A stretch of 64,000 nt of DNA from Coprousia sp963931435 (GCA_963931435.1 OZ007012.1:558001-622000), one strand, 5' to 3'. Counted from the first letter of the stretch, positions 17,309 to 26,490 are shown. Notes: generated by a model not told the origin, from the letters alone. Made by a program: numbers and translations.

Positions 17309-19450
17309 CTAGCCGATGAGCTCGACCTGCTTGGTGGCGCAGCGGGCGCCGCTCGCGGTCACCTCGATGGTGTGGAAGTGCTCGGGCGCGTCGATGTCGG
17401 TGGTGTAGCCGTCATCGTCGTAGAGCGTGTAGGTGATGCGCTCGGCGTCGCCCGGGTTGGCGAGCACGCGCAGATGGTCGAAGTCCATCGCCTGCGTACT
17501 CGGCGCGGGCTTTGCAACGGGCACCGCGTGCCCGGGGCGGATGAAGAAGACCATCTCGTTGAGGTCGGCGCTCACGTAATGGTCGCCCGCGGCGAGGTCC
17601 TCAGTGTCGTAGTCATCAAGCGCGCGGTAGCGCACCATGCGCATGGGCTCGGGTAGGTACACCATGCGGCCGCGCGCGTTCTCCTCGATCACGGGCGCGA
17701 TCATAAGGGACTCGCCCACAAGCAGCTGGTCCTCGATACGGCGTGCGCGCTCGTCGTCTGCAAACTCAAAGGCGAGTGGCTTGAAGTAGAGGTCGCCTTT
17801 GAGCGCGGTCTTCACAAACTCGCTGTAGAGGTAGGGGAGAAGCGCGTAGCGCAGCTCCACGATGTGGCGCATGGTATCGACGTGCTTGAACGTGTCGAGC
17901 TCCTGTGCGCGGCGGCTCGCGGAGTGGTTGCGCATAAGCGGGGTGAAGACCGAGAACTGCAACCAGCGCGTCATGAGCTCCTCGTTGGTATCGCTGCCAA
18001 AGCCGCCGAGGTCGGGGCCGCAGTAGAGGAAACCGCACATCTGGATGCCCGGCATCTGGCAGACGGCGAGCCTCAGGTGCGACCACCATGCCATGTTGTC
18101 GCCCGTCCAGATGCCGCTCACGCGGTGCATGCCGATCATGGAGCTGCGCGAGAAGAGCAGGATGCGCTTCTCGGGCGAGAGACGGCAGAACGCCTCGCCC
18201 GCGGCGCGCGAGAGGTTCGAGCCATAGAGGTTGTGTACGCGGTCGTGGCGCACGCGCTTGCCGTCGATGGTGTGGTAGAAGAGCTCGTAGTCGGCGGGGT
18301 TGTTGGAAAGGCCAGAGAAGGTGGCGACCATGTCAAAGAACGTGTTGAGGTCGAGCTCGCCCTGGCGCAGCTCGTCCACCTTGGCGTACGCCTCGGCTAG
18401 ACGTTCCTCGGTATAGAAGATTGAGGGCTCGTTCATATCGTTCCAGAAGCCGTCGATCCCGAGGTCGAGGAGCTTTTGGTACTGGTCGCCAAACCAACGG
18501 CGGTCGTCGGGGTCCATGACGTCGACCAGGTGGCAGTGGCCGGGCCACACGCCGAAGGTGAAGTCCTCGCCGGCGGCGTTCTTGCAGAAGCGGTTCTCGG
18601 CCACGCCCTCCTCGTACACGTCGTAGCCCGGCTCGACCTTGAGGCCCGCGTCGATGATGGGAACGAGGTGGATGCCGTCGCCCTTGAGCTCGGCGGTGAG
18701 CTTCTCAAAGTGGGGGAAACGCTCGCGGTCGACGGTGAAGCTCTTGTAGCGCTCCATGTAGTCGATGTCCATGTAGATGGCATCGAGGGGGATGCCCGCC
18801 TCGCGGTAGCGGCGCGCGATGTCACGGAAGTCATCCTCCGTCTTATAGGCCCAGCGGCTCTGCTGGTAGCCGAAGGCCCACTTGGGCGGGATGTAGCTTC
18901 TGCCCACGAGCGCGCGGAACTGGCGGACGATGTCGGTGGGGTCCTCGCCCTCGATAAGGTAGAGGTCGCAGTCGGGGTATTCGAGTGTGACCTGGATGCG
19001 GTCGATGTCGGTCTCGCCCATGTCGAAGGAGATGATGCCCGCGGTGTCGAAGAAGGCGCCGAAGGTCTCGCTCCCGCTCACGATAAAGAAGTTGTGGGCG
19101 CTGTAGAGGCTGTGGCGGTCCTCGGTGTGGAGCGCCCCGTCGACACAGCGCGACACATAGGTGAAGTTGCGCTTGTTGATGCCGCGCACCTGCTCGCCGA
19201 GGCCGTAGACGATGTCATCGGGATCCATCGTGTAGGTGAAGAAGAGCGGGTTCTGGAGGTTGCGGGCGTCAAACGTATCGCTTCCGATCGTGCCGGGGTT
19301 GTCCACCTCGGACGCGCGGTCGGCCGCGTGCTCGAGCGGCTCGCCGGGCCGGTGCACCGTGAAGCGGCGCACCTCGTCCGTCTCTGCAGCGGGCTTGTTG
19401 AGCACGGCATCCGTTTCGATGGGTTGTCCAAAACGATAGCGAACGATCAT
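17309..19450 (-). CDS. GH31 alpha-glucosidase
   Basis: The 713-residue protein is a family 31 glycoside hydrolase. The (beta/alpha)8 barrel starts about residue 190 (YIPPKWAFGYQQSRWAYKTE). The nucleophile is Asp338 in GFWNDMNEPSIF, and the acid/base region lies in HRVSGIWTGDNMAWWSHL. A beta-sandwich precedes and follows the barrel. No signal peptide is seen, so it acts on imported alpha-glucosides, probably maltose- or isomaltose-type oligosaccharides. An ATG at 19450 has AGAAAGG 10 bases upstream; the alternative TTG at 19459 is too close to that site. The gene is divergent from an AraC-type regulator, the likely controller. Confidence 0.92.
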   Translation of the reverse strand: MIVRYRFGQPIETDAVLNKPAAETDEVRRFTVHRPGEPLEHAADRASEVDNPGTIGSDTFDARNLQNPLFFTYTMDPDDIVYGLGEQVRGINKRNFTYVSRCVDGALHTEDRHSLYSAHNFFIVSGSETFGAFFDTAGIISFDMGETDIDRIQVTLEYPDCDLYLIEGEDPTDIVRQFRALVGRSYIPPKWAFGYQQSRWAYKTEDDFRDIARRYREAGIPLDAIYMDIDYMERYKSFTVDRERFPHFEKLTAELKGDGIHLVPIIDAGLKVEPGYDVYEEGVAENRFCKNAAGEDFTFGVWPGHCHLVDVMDPDDRRWFGDQYQKLLDLGIDGFWNDMNEPSIFYTEERLAEAYAKVDELRQGELDLNTFFDMVATFSGLSNNPADYELFYHTIDGKRVRHDRVHNLYGSNLSRAAGEAFCRLSPEKRILLFSRSSMIGMHRVSGIWTGDNMAWWSHLRLAVCQMPGIQMCGFLYCGPDLGGFGSDTNEELMTRWLQFSVFTPLMRNHSASRRAQELDTFKHVDTMRHIVELRYALLPYLYSEFVKTALKGDLYFKPLAFEFADDERARRIEDQLLVGESLMIAPVIEENARGRMVYLPEPMRMVRYRALDDYDTEDLAAGDHYVSADLNEMVFFIRPGHAVPVAKPAPSTQAMDFDHLRVLANPGDAERITYTLYDDDGYTTDIDAPEHFHTIEVTASGARCATKQVELIG

Positions 19451-19547
19451 GAAAGCCAAACCTTTCTCGCATCGGTGCCTCGGCAGCGCGCCTTGGCTCT
19501 ACGTGGGATGTTGCGCCACAAGATACCCTAGAGAGGCAGGTGGATTC

Positions 19548-19575
19548 TTGCGTGATTCGGCGGTATACCTATAAC
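19548..19575 (+). promoter_or_regulatory. Putative promoter of the AraC-family gene
   Basis: TTGCGT (-35) and TATAAC (-10) with a 16-base spacer lie about 35 bases before the start codon, in the gap shared with the divergent GH31 gene. Confidence 0.5.
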
Positions 19576-19610
19576 GATTATGACTTTCTGGCCATGAGGG
19601 GATGATGCGC

Positions 19611-20531
19611 ATGCTCGCTCGCCTCAAAGAGGGCAGGGAACACGGGTCGGACCTCTTCCCGCTCGATACCTTTGACCAGCGCGCTCGGGCAGGGTGCGAT
19701 ATCGGCTACATCCACTGGCACGACGAGGTGGAGTGGGTGTATGTGCTCGAGGGCGCGATTGACGTGTTCGAGGACGGCAGCACGCGCCGCGTGGGCGCCC
19801 GCGAGCTCTTTGCCGTCGAGCCCCGCACCCTTCACCGCTACAGCGCAGTCGAGGACTGCCGCCTTCTTGTGATTGTCTTCGACGGCGGGCTTCTGGAGTT
19901 TGCGCAGGCAGACGTCGCGTCGCGCCGTTACATCGAACCGTACCGCGCCGGTACCCTGACGGTGAGAAACCCGGTGCGAGACGAGGGCGGCACCATCGGC
20001 GCGGCGTTTGAGGAGATTCTCGCCGACTGCCGCGACCTTCCCCCGTGCTTCACGCTCGACGTGCGGATATGCCTTCTTAGCATCTTTCAGGAAATCATCC
20101 GTACCGGAAGCCTTGTGGAGAACGAGCGCGACCGCCACAGCCTTGCGGCGGCGGAACAGGCGGTTCGCTACGTGCAGGACCATTACGCCGAGCAGATATC
20201 GAGCGCCACGCTCGCCCAGGTGAGCGGGTACCAGCCGCAGTACTTCTCGCGCTTTTTCAAGCGCGCGACCGGTCTCACCCCAACGGCCTTCATCAACCGT
20301 TACCGCATCGAGCGCGCCTGCGACGAGCTGCTGGACACCGACCGCTCGATCATCGACATCGGTCTTTCGTGCGGATTCCAGTCCACGAGCTACTTCATCA
20401 AGAAATTCAAGGAGCTCAAGGAGGTCTCGCCCCAGCGGTACCGCAAGACGGTGCTCGGGAGCTACCGGGCGAACCGCGAGCACTACCAGGCGATCGAGGT
20501 CGGCGGGTCGGGTGCGGAGGGCGCGTGCTGA
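19611..20531 (+). CDS. AraC-family transcriptional regulator with N-terminal cupin
   Basis: The protein has a cupin sensor domain (about residues 15-130, with IHWHDEVEWVYVLEG and the ELFAVEPRTLHRY strand) followed by two AraC helix-turn-helix motifs in the last 100 residues (ISSATLAQVSGYQPQYFSRF and IIDIGLSCGFQSTSYFIKKF). Such regulators bind a sugar or related ligand and activate neighbouring catabolic genes. The divergent GH31 glucosidase is the obvious target. Three in-frame ATGs lie within 10 bases (19602, 19605, 19611); GAGGGG is best spaced for 19611. A GC hairpin with T5 follows. Confidence 0.9.
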   Translation: MLARLKEGREHGSDLFPLDTFDQRARAGCDIGYIHWHDEVEWVYVLEGAIDVFEDGSTRRVGARELFAVEPRTLHRYSAVEDCRLLVIVFDGGLLEFAQADVASRRYIEPYRAGTLTVRNPVRDEGGTIGAAFEEILADCRDLPPCFTLDVRICLLSIFQEIIRTGSLVENERDRHSLAAAEQAVRYVQDHYAEQISSATLAQVSGYQPQYFSRFFKRATGLTPTAFINRYRIERACDELLDTDRSIIDIGLSCGFQSTSYFIKKFKELKEVSPQRYRKTVLGSYRANREHYQAIEVGGSGAEGAC

Positions 20532-20561
20532 CTCGGGCACAGAGGTGGCAGTCGGCGTGTG

Positions 20562-20592
20562 GTAAGCCGCCGGCGTGCGGCAGCCTCTTTTT
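20562..20592 (+). terminator. Terminator after the AraC-family gene
   Basis: GCCGC pairs with GCGGC in a GC-rich hairpin followed, after AGCCTC, by TTTTT. The stem is short. Confidence 0.45.
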
Positions 20593-20689
20593 CGACAGAC
20601 GTTGACTTTGCCCTGACCGCTGGAAAAATAGCGTTTGTATCGCAAGTAGTTACGCCGCCCGGCGCGGCGAGGTAGGGAAGGGGGAGCGC

Positions 20690-21373
20690 ATGACGTACGA
20701 TTTCACGACCATCATGGACCGCCGCGGGCAGGACGCCGTCGCCGTTGATGGACTGACCGATACCTACACGCCGGGCGCCGCGCCCATGCGGCCCGACGAG
20801 GGCTTTGACGCCATTCCCATGTGGGTCGCCGACATGAACTTTCCCGTAGTGCCCACCATCACCGACGCGATCATCGCCCGCGCCCGCCAGCCGCACTTTG
20901 GCTACTTTGAGCCGCGCGACGAGTACTTCCAGTCCATCATCCGCTGGCACGAGACGCGCAACGGCGTCACCGGCCTCAAACCTGAGCACATCGGCTACGA
21001 GAACGGCGTGCTCGGCGGCGTGGTCTCCACCCTCCGCGCGTTCGCCAGCCCGGGCGACAAGGTCCTGCTGCACAGCCCCACCTACATCGGCTTTACCGGG
21101 AGCATCGAGAATGCCGGCTACCGGATCGTCCATTCGCCCCTCGTGCGCGACGAGCAAGGCGTGTGGCGCATGGACTACGAGGACATGGAGCGCAAGCTCT
21201 CCGAGCACAAGATCCACGTGGCCGTGATGTGCTCGCCGCACAACCCCTGCGGGCGCGTGTGGGAGCGCTGGGAGCTCGAGCGCGCCATGGAGCTCTACCC
21301 CGAGAACCGGGCTCCTTGCGTAACGACGCGAATGCGGAAGGACGGCGGGCGCTCTGTGGCCTCTCCGTTGTGA
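20690..21373 (+). pseudogene. Truncated PatB/MalY-type PLP-dependent C-S lyase
   Basis: The N-terminal half of a cystathionine beta-lyase-like aminotransferase is intact: FDAIPMWVADMNFPVVPTI, RARQPHFGYFEP, the YENGVLGGVVSTLRAF phosphate-loop region and CSPHNPCGRVW. Homology stops near residue 203 (RAMELY), and about 24 unrelated codons run to a stop at 21371. The PLP-binding lysine and the whole C-terminal half are missing, so it cannot be active. Full members are about 390 residues; this is 227. GGGAAGGGGGAG supports the original start. The deletion end point is about 200 bases before the feoAB start, so the break may have been caused by a rearrangement next to that gene. Confidence 0.85.
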
Positions 21374-21496
21374 CAATTGCGCCCTGTCTGCCCGCGCCGC
21401 CGCCGAGCGGCTATACTTGTACGCCGGAGCAGACTTACGACCGACCGCATCGCGCCCTGCGCCGGGGCAGGCGGTGACGAGGGGGATTTCTCGCCC

Positions 21497-23857
21497 ATGA
21501 CGCTTGATGAGCTCGAGATAGGCAAAGACGCCATCGTGGCGTCGGTGGACTGCGACGACGCGTCGCTCAGGCAGCACATCTTTGATATGGGCCTTACGCC
21601 TGGCATTGAAGTGACCATGATTAAGCTCGCCCCCATGGGTGACCCCATGGAGATCCGCCTGCGCGGCTACGAGCTCACGCTGCGCCGGGCCGACGCGGCG
21701 CGTGTTGCGCTCGAGAACATCCACGACGCGCACGACAACCCGCGCAAGAACCCCGAGGCCAGCCAGGTGGCGCACCCGGCGCTCGGCGAAGGGCCTGCGC
21801 ACCCGCGTCGTGAGGGCGCGGCGCCCCTGCCCGAGTCGGCGCCGCTGCACTTTGCCCTCGCCGGCAACCAGAACTGCGGCAAGACGACGCTCTTTAACCA
21901 GCTCACGGGCTCCAACCAGCACGTGGGGAACTTCCCCGGGGTCACGGTCGACCGCAAAGATGGGCAGATCAAGGGCCACCCCAACGCCACGATTACCGAC
22001 CTGCCGGGCATCTACTCGCTCAGCCCCTACACGAGCGAGGAGGTGGTGAGCCGCCAGTTTATCCTGCAGGATAACCCCAGCGCGATTATCGATATCGTGG
22101 ACGCCACCAACATCGAGCGCAACCTCTACCTCACGCTCCAGCTCATGGAGCTCGACCGCCCCATGGTGCTCGCGCTCAACATGATGGACGAGCTCGCGGC
22201 CAACGGCGGCACCGTGGACGTCAACGCGCTCGAGGCGGCGCTCGGCATCCCTGTGGTGCCCATCTCGGCGGCCAAGAACGAGGGCATCGGCGAGCTCACC
22301 GAGCACGCGCTCCACGTGGCGCGCTACCGCGAGCACCCCGGCCGGCTTGACTTCTGCGCGGCGGACGGCCCCGACGGCGGTGCGCTCCACCGCTGCATCC
22401 ACGGCATCTGCCACCTGATCGACGACCACGCCGAGGCCGCGCACATCCCCGTGCGCTTTGCCGCGACCAAGCTCATCGAGGGCGACCGGCTGGTCATCGA
22501 AGCGCTGGCGCTCGACCAAAACGAACTCGACGCAGTGGAGCACATCATCTGCCAGATGGAGGAAGAGGCCGGCACCGACCGCATGGCCGCGCTCGCCGAC
22601 ATGCGCTTCTCGTTTATCGAGGGGGTCTGTAACGCCTGCGTGGTCAAGCCGCGCGAGAGCCGCGAGCACAAGCGCTCCGTGGCGGCCGACCGCATCCTCA
22701 CGGGCAAGTACACGGCGATCCCGGTGTTCATCGGCATCATGGCGCTCGTCTTTTGGCTGACCTTTGACGTGGTGGGACAACGCCTCTCCGACCTGCTGGC
22801 GCTGGGGATCGACTGGTTTACGGGCGTGGTGGACGTGTGGCTCACCAACTTTGGGGTGAACCCGGTGGTGCACGCGCTCGTGATCGACGGCGTCTTCGCC
22901 GGCGTGGGCAGCGTGCTGTCCTTCCTGCCCATCATCGTGGTGCTGTTCTTGCTCCTCTCCATCCTGGAGGACTCCGGCTACATGGCGCGCGTCGCCTTCG
23001 TGATGGACAAGATCCTGCGCAAGCTCGGCCTCTCCGGGCGGAGCTTCGTGCCCATGCTCATCGGCTTCGGCTGCAGCGTGCCGGCCATCATGGCCACGCG
23101 GACGCTCCCCTCCGAGCACGACCGCAAGATGACGGTCATGCTCACGCCGTTCATGAGCTGCTCGGCCAAGCTGCCGGTCTACGCGCTGTTCGCAGCGGCG
23201 TTCTTCCCCGATTACGCGCCGCTCGTCATGATCTCGCTGTACCTTCTGGGCATGGTGGTGGGCGTGCTCGTGGCGCTTGTGCTCAAGCACACCGCCTTCA
23301 AGGGCGACCCGGTGCCCTTCGTGATGGAGCTGCCCAACTACCGCCTGCCCAGCGCGAAGACCACCCTGCGCCTGGCGTGGGACAAGGCCAAGGGTTTCGC
23401 CACCAAGGCGTTCACCATCATCTTCGTCGCGAGCGTGGTCATCTGGTTCCTGCAGACGTTCGATATCCGCTTCAACGTGGTGGCCGATCAGAGCCAGAGC
23501 ATGCTGGCCGGTCTGGGCTCCGCCCTAGCGCCGCTGTTCGCGCCGCTGGGGTTCGGCACCTGGATCGCGGCCGCGGCGCTCGTGGCGGGCTTCGGCGCCA
23601 AGGAGAACGTGGTCGCCACGCTCACCGTGCTCATGGGCGGCTCCACCGCGGCGCTCGCCACCTACTTCACCCCGCTCGCGGCGGCGTCGTTCCTAGTGTT
23701 CGTGCTGCTCTACACGCCCTGCGTGGCAGCGGTCTCGGCGGTGCGCAACGAGCTGGGCGTGCGCATGATGTGGGGGGTCATCGCCATGCAGTGCGGCGTG
23801 GCCTGGGTGGCGGCGTTCGCCGTGCGCGCCATAGGGCTCGCCCTAGGGCTGGCCTAG
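21497..23857 (+). CDS. feoB: FeoA-FeoB fusion, ferrous iron transporter
   Basis: The 786-residue protein joins a FeoA SH3-like domain (residues 1-75: MTLDELEIGKDAIVASVDCD, then IFDMGLTPGIEVTMIK) to FeoB. After a ~40-residue linker comes the GTPase domain: G1 AGNQNCGKTTLFNQLTG, G3 DLPGIYSLSPYT, G4 LNMMDE. The membrane part has paired Gate motifs (SGYMARVAFVMDKIL with GFGCSVPAIMATRTL, later AGFGAKENVVATL). It imports Fe2+ across the cytoplasmic membrane. FeoA and FeoB are separate proteins in many bacteria. The ATG at 21497 has GAGGGGGA 10 bases upstream and begins the FeoA domain exactly; the longer open frame adds 40 residues of non-homologous sequence. A truncated C-S lyase lies upstream. 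Confidence 0.93.
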   Translation: MTLDELEIGKDAIVASVDCDDASLRQHIFDMGLTPGIEVTMIKLAPMGDPMEIRLRGYELTLRRADAARVALENIHDAHDNPRKNPEASQVAHPALGEGPAHPRREGAAPLPESAPLHFALAGNQNCGKTTLFNQLTGSNQHVGNFPGVTVDRKDGQIKGHPNATITDLPGIYSLSPYTSEEVVSRQFILQDNPSAIIDIVDATNIERNLYLTLQLMELDRPMVLALNMMDELAANGGTVDVNALEAALGIPVVPISAAKNEGIGELTEHALHVARYREHPGRLDFCAADGPDGGALHRCIHGICHLIDDHAEAAHIPVRFAATKLIEGDRLVIEALALDQNELDAVEHIICQMEEEAGTDRMAALADMRFSFIEGVCNACVVKPRESREHKRSVAADRILTGKYTAIPVFIGIMALVFWLTFDVVGQRLSDLLALGIDWFTGVVDVWLTNFGVNPVVHALVIDGVFAGVGSVLSFLPIIVVLFLLLSILEDSGYMARVAFVMDKILRKLGLSGRSFVPMLIGFGCSVPAIMATRTLPSEHDRKMTVMLTPFMSCSAKLPVYALFAAAFFPDYAPLVMISLYLLGMVVGVLVALVLKHTAFKGDPVPFVMELPNYRLPSAKTTLRLAWDKAKGFATKAFTIIFVASVVIWFLQTFDIRFNVVADQSQSMLAGLGSALAPLFAPLGFGTWIAAAALVAGFGAKENVVATLTVLMGGSTAALATYFTPLAAASFLVFVLLYTPCVAAVSAVRNELGVRMMWGVIAMQCGVAWVAAFAVRAIGLALGLA

Positions 23858-24023
23858 ACGGCACTGGGTCCGTCTGCGGAAGGGCCCGGATCGTTTACAC
23901 GAAATTGCGGAACGTGTAGCACGTTCGAAACAGGGGGAGGGAATGATGGGGCTACGCCCCCGGCGCCTCGCGCGTGGCGCGCGGCATCAAGCGCCAGGGC
24001 CCGGCTCGAAGGGAGGACGCCCC

Positions 24024-24392
24024 ATGATCCGTCTCGCCACCCCTGCTGACAGCTCGCGCGTGTTCCACCTGCTGTGCTGCGCGAAGGGGGCGCAATGCCC
24101 CTATCCGGCGTTCGAAAGGACCTTCGGCGAGCTGCTCGCCTCGGGCGAGCGCGTGTGCCTGGTCGCCGAGAGCCCCGAGGGGTTCCTGTGGGGCTACATC
24201 GCGCTGCGCCCGACCGACCCCGATGACTCCGATGATCCCCTGTCCGTGTCCGAGCTCGCGGTCACCTCGCGCATGCACGGCCTGCAGGCATGGTTCATAG
24301 CGCGCGCCTACCGGCTGGCCAGCGCGCTCAGGCACTGCGGGCGCATCCCGCTGGCACGGGGGCGCTGCCAGATCGCGCAGGCGGGTGCATGA
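24024..24392 (+). CDS. Small GNAT-like N-acetyltransferase domain protein
   Basis: The 122-residue product opens like a GNAT acetyltransferase (MIRLATPADSSRVFHLLCCA) with predicted strands around VCLVAESPEGFLWGYIALRP and SVSELAVTS, the usual beta4 position. The acetyl-CoA loop (Q/R-x-x-G-x-G/A) is not obvious, and the tail is short, so it may be a degenerate or truncated member. GGGAGG lies 7 bases before the ATG. Its last codon overlaps the start of the DNA glycosylase gene in ATGA, indicating translational coupling. Function is not assignable beyond fold. Confidence 0.5.
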   Translation: MIRLATPADSSRVFHLLCCAKGAQCPYPAFERTFGELLASGERVCLVAESPEGFLWGYIALRPTDPDDSDDPLSVSELAVTSRMHGLQAWFIARAYRLASALRHCGRIPLARGRCQIAQAGA

Positions 24393-25150
24393 ACGCGTAC
24401 AGGCGCATCCACCATGGGTTCGATCCGGTGTTCGACGAGCGCTCCCGCGTGCTGGTGCTGGGATCGTTCCCCTCGGTGCTCTCGCGTGAGAACGCTTTCT
24501 ACTACGGCAACCCGCGCAACCGCTTCTGGCGCGTGATGGCGGCGTGCACGGGCGATGCCGTGCCGCCTAACGCGGGCGATCCCCTGCCGGTTTCCAATGC
24601 CGCGGACGTCTGCTCGCCCGTGCCCATGCCCGAGCCGGGGCGCCCGGCGGCCCGCGATGACGCCTCCGCGGGCGGTGCGGAGGGGCGCGGCGCCGCGGTG
24701 GCGGCCGTCTCGGCGGGGAGCGACGCGCCCGCGCCCGCGCGTTCGGTCTCGCCCGCGCGCCTGGCCGCGCATCCGGCGATGCTCGAGGAGTCCATCGCCG
24801 CCAAGCGCGCGTTTCTGCTGCGCCACGGCGTCGCGCTGTGGGACGTCATAGAGAGCTGCGACATCAAGGGGTCCTCGGACGCGAGTATCCGCAACGTGGT
24901 GCCCGCGCGTATCGAGCGCGTGATGGGGGCGGCGCCCATCACGGCGGTGGTGTGCAACGGCGCGGCGGCGGGACGCCTGTACGCGCGCTACCTGCGCGAG
25001 CGCACCGGCCTGGAGGCTCGGGTGCTGCCCTCGACGAGCCCTGCCAACGCCTCGTGGAGCCTCGAGCGCCTGTGCGAGCGCTGGCGCGCCTGCTGGGACG
25101 AGCTGCGCGCCGAGGGCGTCATCGGGGTCGTGCGCGGATCGGACGCCTGA
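24389..25150 (+). CDS. DNA-deoxyinosine (hypoxanthine) glycosylase, uracil-DNA glycosylase superfamily
   Basis: The 253-residue protein matches the family of small UDG-fold glycosylases that excise deaminated bases. Motifs: VLVLGSFPSVLSRENAFYYG followed by NPRNRFWRVM, ALWDVIESCDIKGSSDASI, and the late STSPANA loop. Family members are about 160-170 residues; the excess comes from an Ala/Pro/Gly-rich insert of about 60 residues after position 55, without predicted structure. The ATG overlaps the upstream stop by 4 bases. Its role would be base-excision repair of deaminated adenine or related lesions. The same kind of low-complexity insert occurs in the next gene. Confidence 0.88.
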   Translation: MNAYRRIHHGFDPVFDERSRVLVLGSFPSVLSRENAFYYGNPRNRFWRVMAACTGDAVPPNAGDPLPVSNAADVCSPVPMPEPGRPAARDDASAGGAEGRGAAVAAVSAGSDAPAPARSVSPARLAAHPAMLEESIAAKRAFLLRHGVALWDVIESCDIKGSSDASIRNVVPARIERVMGAAPITAVVCNGAAAGRLYARYLRERTGLEARVLPSTSPANASWSLERLCERWRACWDELRAEGVIGVVRGSDA

Positions 25151-25333
25151 AACCGATCGCCCGCCGACCAGTGCGCTCGACGCCAGCCGTCCGCCGGTCG
25201 TGGCGCCGCACGCAGGGCCCTCCGCCTCGCCCCGGACCAGAGGACGCTGTCTTGCGAGGATGGTTGCGCGGGAATCCATGGCAGCGCGGAGCTTGAGCGC
25301 CCGTTGCCGCCTTTCCCGTGCGGCGACAACGAG

Positions 25334-25453
25334 GTTTATCACCATTTTGCGCGGGGCCGCCCGGGAGCGGAAGAGCGTCAGAACTCGTTACCTGGTGTTT
25401 TGTCGTCACGGTTGGGGCGGCTGCTCGCAGGATCGCGCAACATGGTGATAAAG
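25334..25453. repeat. Imperfect inverted repeat, about 120 bp
   Basis: GTTTATCACCATTTTGCGC (25334-25352) is mirrored by the complement of 25435-25453 with about one mismatch in the shared 18 bases. The arms flank about 80 bp with no gene. The layout suggests a small non-autonomous palindromic element. The surrounding 25151-25500 gap shows no other coding or regulatory signal. Confidence 0.5.
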
Positions 25454-25500
25454 CTCGCTTTGTTGCGCGCGAGGGGCGCGGGCTCCGATCGAATCCCCCT

Positions 25501-26328
25501 TCAGGGGCGGGCGAACCAGCGGTACCAGGGACGGGACGGGACGAGGACCACCTCGGGGGCGCCGGATGCGTCCCGCCCGAGCGCGGCGGGGAGCTCGCGC
25601 ATCGTGCATCCCAGGCGCACCGCGGCCACGAGGCTGTCCACCGACCGCGCGACGGGGCGCCGGAACATCCCCAGCCGCGGGCTCGCCATCAGGCGCGGCA
25701 GCGCGCGCCCGCCGGCGAGCGCGATGCCCCCCGCCCAGACGAGCCCACACCGCCCGCAGGCGCGCGCCGCCCGCGCGAGCGCCGCTTCGGGCAGGTCTTC
25801 GCCGTCGACGAGCGCGATGAGGTAGACGCGCGCGCCCGGAGCGGCGGCCCCGCATGCCGCAAGGGAGCCGATCAGGGTGCCGATCGCTTCATCTTTCGCG
25901 GGGGGCGCGCCCAGCCCGCCTGAACCGTCCGCCGCGATGTCGCCGGCATCGCCCGACGTTGCGCCGCCGGCGTCGGGCGCCCTCGCGGCGTCGGGCAGCT
26001 TCGCCGCGATCACCACGGCGTCCGCCCCGCCTCCCTCGCGAACGGGACACGTGGCGGGGGTCCCGGGCACCTCGTCGCCCCCTGTGCCGGGGTGCGGCGC
26101 CGCGCCGGAGGTCTCCTCGGCCGGTCCTCTCCCATCGGCGTCGACGGGGGAGGACGGCGCCGGCTCGCCCGCGCTCCAGCGTGCGACCGGCGGGTGGTCG
26201 GGGCCCGCGTAGCAGGCGAGGGCGCCACAGAAGTCATCGCAGAGCGCACGCGCCGCCCCGCGTCCGTCCGCGAGGTCGGCGACGCAGATGCGCCGGGGGA
26301 GGCGCGGGCGCTTCTCGGAACCGGGCAT
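25501..26328 (-). CDS. Hypothetical protein with low-complexity middle
   Basis: The 275-residue protein is not recognised. Residues 1-45 (RRICVADLADGRGAARALCD) and 150-275 look folded. The C-terminal part, with VYLIALVDGEDLPEAALARA, a Gly-rich segment WAGGIALAGGRALPRLM and closing VPSRPWYRWFARP, recalls flavodoxin-like or FMN-reductase folds, but no flavin loop is clear. Residues about 48-150 are Ala/Gly/Pro/Asp-rich and probably disordered. GGAGGCGATGAC precedes the ATG at 26328; longer in-frame starts lack a site. It is convergent with the DNA glycosylase and divergent from the L10 leader. Confidence 0.55.
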   Translation of the reverse strand: MPGSEKRPRLPRRICVADLADGRGAARALCDDFCGALACYAGPDHPPVARWSAGEPAPSSPVDADGRGPAEETSGAAPHPGTGGDEVPGTPATCPVREGGGADAVVIAAKLPDAARAPDAGGATSGDAGDIAADGSGGLGAPPAKDEAIGTLIGSLAACGAAAPGARVYLIALVDGEDLPEAALARAARACGRCGLVWAGGIALAGGRALPRLMASPRLGMFRRPVARSVDSLVAAVRLGCTMRELPAALGRDASGAPEVVLVPSRPWYRWFARP

Positions 26329-26459
26329 GTCATCGCCTCCTCGGGCATCGGGTATCCTAAAGCCCATCATAGCGAAAGCGCCGCGCATCCCGCCCGCCGC
26401 CCGGTTGTGGACGGTTCGTGGCGTCGGCGCGCGCCGGCGCCGGCCGCGCGGCGGGCCGC

Positions 26460-26490
26460 TTGACCGCGCCGTCCGCAAACGGCATACTAT
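26460..26490 (+). promoter_or_regulatory. Putative promoter of rplJ-rplL
   Basis: TTGACC (-35) and TACTAT (-10) are 19 bases apart; CATACT gives a 17-base alternative. They lie just upstream of the L10 leader. Confidence 0.5.

Noticed and set aside
20483..23290. A 935-residue minus-strand open frame opposite feoAB
   Set aside because: Antisense shadow with His/Val/Arg-rich low-information sequence; the plus strand encodes a clear FeoA-FeoB protein.
23910..23926. Palindrome GAACGTG-TAG-CACGTTC upstream of the repair gene, considered as a LexA box
   Set aside because: Gram-positive LexA boxes have GAAC and GTTC four bases apart; here the gap is nine, so it is only a generic palindrome.
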